From the NCBI GenBank assembly GCA_027596945.1, contig JADGJH010000360.1:1-20335 (forward strand): 20,335 nucleotides of DNA, read 5' to 3'. Below the pieces are notes generated by a model. The model was not told the DNA's origin, did not search any database, and worked only from the letters and a program-made list of their open reading frames with translations. Below are positions 20,001 to 20,335 of this stretch, piece by piece. Both the position numbers and the translations under genes were made by a program. This DNA is from Physocladia obscura (taxonomy: Eukaryota; Chytridiomycota; Chytridiomycetes; Chytridiales; Chytriomycetaceae). Position 1 is the first letter of the stretch, and every line of letters begins with the position of its first letter.

Positions 20001-20217
20001 CTGTCAAATCCAAAAAAAAAAGTTACTAAACTAATAAAAAAATAGCTTAGCATACCTCTTTACGAGCCTCGTTTAAGTCAAGTTTTAAGTCAGAATGCAA
20101 CCGCTCTTTATCTTGAGTGTCTTCCGAAGTTTTAAAAATCTCTGCTTTTAATGATGATATCTCGTGTTGAAGCTTTAAATTTTTTGACTCGGCCTCTGCA
20201 ACCTTTTTTGAAGGCAT
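17093..20217 (-). CDS. Long coiled-coil protein, unidentified
   Basis: Seven exons in minus-strand order (20217-20056, 20000-19641, 19578-19441, 19377-19048, 19001-18894, 18841-18473, 18424-17093) give 932 residues. Almost the whole protein is heptad-patterned coiled coil rich in Glu, Lys, Gln and Leu. There is one Ser/Pro-rich break in exon 2 (about 123-148, SPPSSTNSRSNRKS), a tandem module at about 611-790 containing LEAENKxLLEEVK-like units, and a basic end (STPKKKGYFF). All six introns (46-63 nt) are phase 0 and each following exon starts with Ile-x-x-Leu. Two introns (18425-18472 and 19378-19440) are multiples of three without stops, so the reading frame is open across them. Long coiled coils of this kind occur in golgins, spindle-pole and cytoskeletal tethers; similarity of composition makes family calls unsafe, so none is given. 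The start at 20217 is the first ATG after a poly(A/T) tract; an additional upstream exon beyond the window is possible. Confidence 0.75.
17525..18060 (-). repeat. Coding tandem coiled-coil repeat, about 35-residue unit
   Basis: Within the last exon of the coiled-coil gene the motif (L/I)-(E/K)-(A/S)-(E/K)-N-x2-L-x-(E/N)-E-(L/V/T)-K recurs at about 18030, 17950, 17840, 17725 and 17555 (minus strand). Between copies, AxxQIxxxLxKI segments also recur (AAQYQIADHLAKI, VAQHQITEQLQKI, TAHEQIAAHLIEI). Unit spacing is about 28-38 residues. Copies have diverged at DNA level, so the duplication is old. Confidence 0.7.
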
Positions 20218-20235
20218 TTAAATGAAACAATACAC

Positions 20236-20274
20236 TTTTTTTTTTTTTTAAAAATAAAAAAAAAAAAAAAATTT
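20236..20274 (-). promoter_or_regulatory. Poly(dA:dT) tract upstream of the coiled-coil gene
   Basis: T14, A5, T, A16 and TTT follow one another just before the start codon of the minus-strand gene. Poly(dA:dT) tracts keep promoters free of nucleosomes in fungi, so this may mark its promoter; the mirrored T and A runs can also form a hairpin. It might instead be the 3' part of an intron from an upstream exon outside the window. Nothing else is seen in 20275-20335. Confidence 0.35.
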
Positions 20275-20335
20275 AACGAGTAAACAAAAGAAATTGTAGT
20301 AATTTATAAATGACAAGTGAATCAAAAAAAAATAA

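Noticed and set aside
17093..20217. Calling the coiled-coil gene a myosin tail, golgin or kinetochore protein
   Set aside because: No motor, GRIP, zinc finger or other diagnostic domain is visible, and coiled coils give misleading similarity.

Overview
The window reads as nuclear DNA of an early-diverging, zoosporic (chytrid-like) fungus. It is AT-rich overall. The genes are dense, with many short spliceosomal introns (46-114 nt, GT..AG, short T-rich tails). It combines an IP3-receptor-type Ca2+ channel, which Dikarya lack, with two fungal-style proteins: a Spa2-type polarity scaffold and a Cep57-type spindle-pole/centrosome protein. The clade is an inference from gene content; nothing in the window names a species.

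Layout: (1) 1-800, + strand, the 3' end of an IP3 receptor/ryanodine-receptor family channel (last pore helix, C-x2-C...H-x4-H module, C-terminal helix), running off the left edge. (2) 801-3332, a 2.5 kb stretch with no convincing intact gene. It is almost free of CpG (5 CpG in 801-3255) while the genes on both sides are rich in it, so it looks like an old, methylated and deaminated repeat or pseudogene stretch; one possible spliced relic is noted. (3) 3333-3593, a two-exon, 59-residue peptidase inhibitor I78-family protein. (4) 3635-6690, a seven-exon Spa2/GIT-type scaffold. (5) 6722-13649, a twelve-exon, about 2083-residue protein with a long disordered N-terminus carrying a repeated DPxKxVFxSTGL motif and the Cep57 coiled coil and microtubule-binding region at the C-terminus. 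(6) 13810-17072, a three-exon disordered protein of unknown function with an EFPPPPPP motif. (7) 17093-20217, - strand, a seven-exon coiled-coil protein of 932 residues. (8) 20218-20335, a poly(dA:dT) tract upstream of gene 7.

Five of the six genes lie head-to-tail on the + strand with very small gaps (41, 31 and 160 nt downstream of I78, SPA2 and CEP57). Genes 6 and 7 converge with 20 nt between stop codons. SPA2 (cell polarity) and CEP57 (microtubule organising centre) are adjacent, but eukaryotic neighbours need not work together. No CRISPR, rRNA, tRNA, virus or intact mobile element was found. All splice models were made by eye from GT/AG sites, reading-frame continuity and family similarity.
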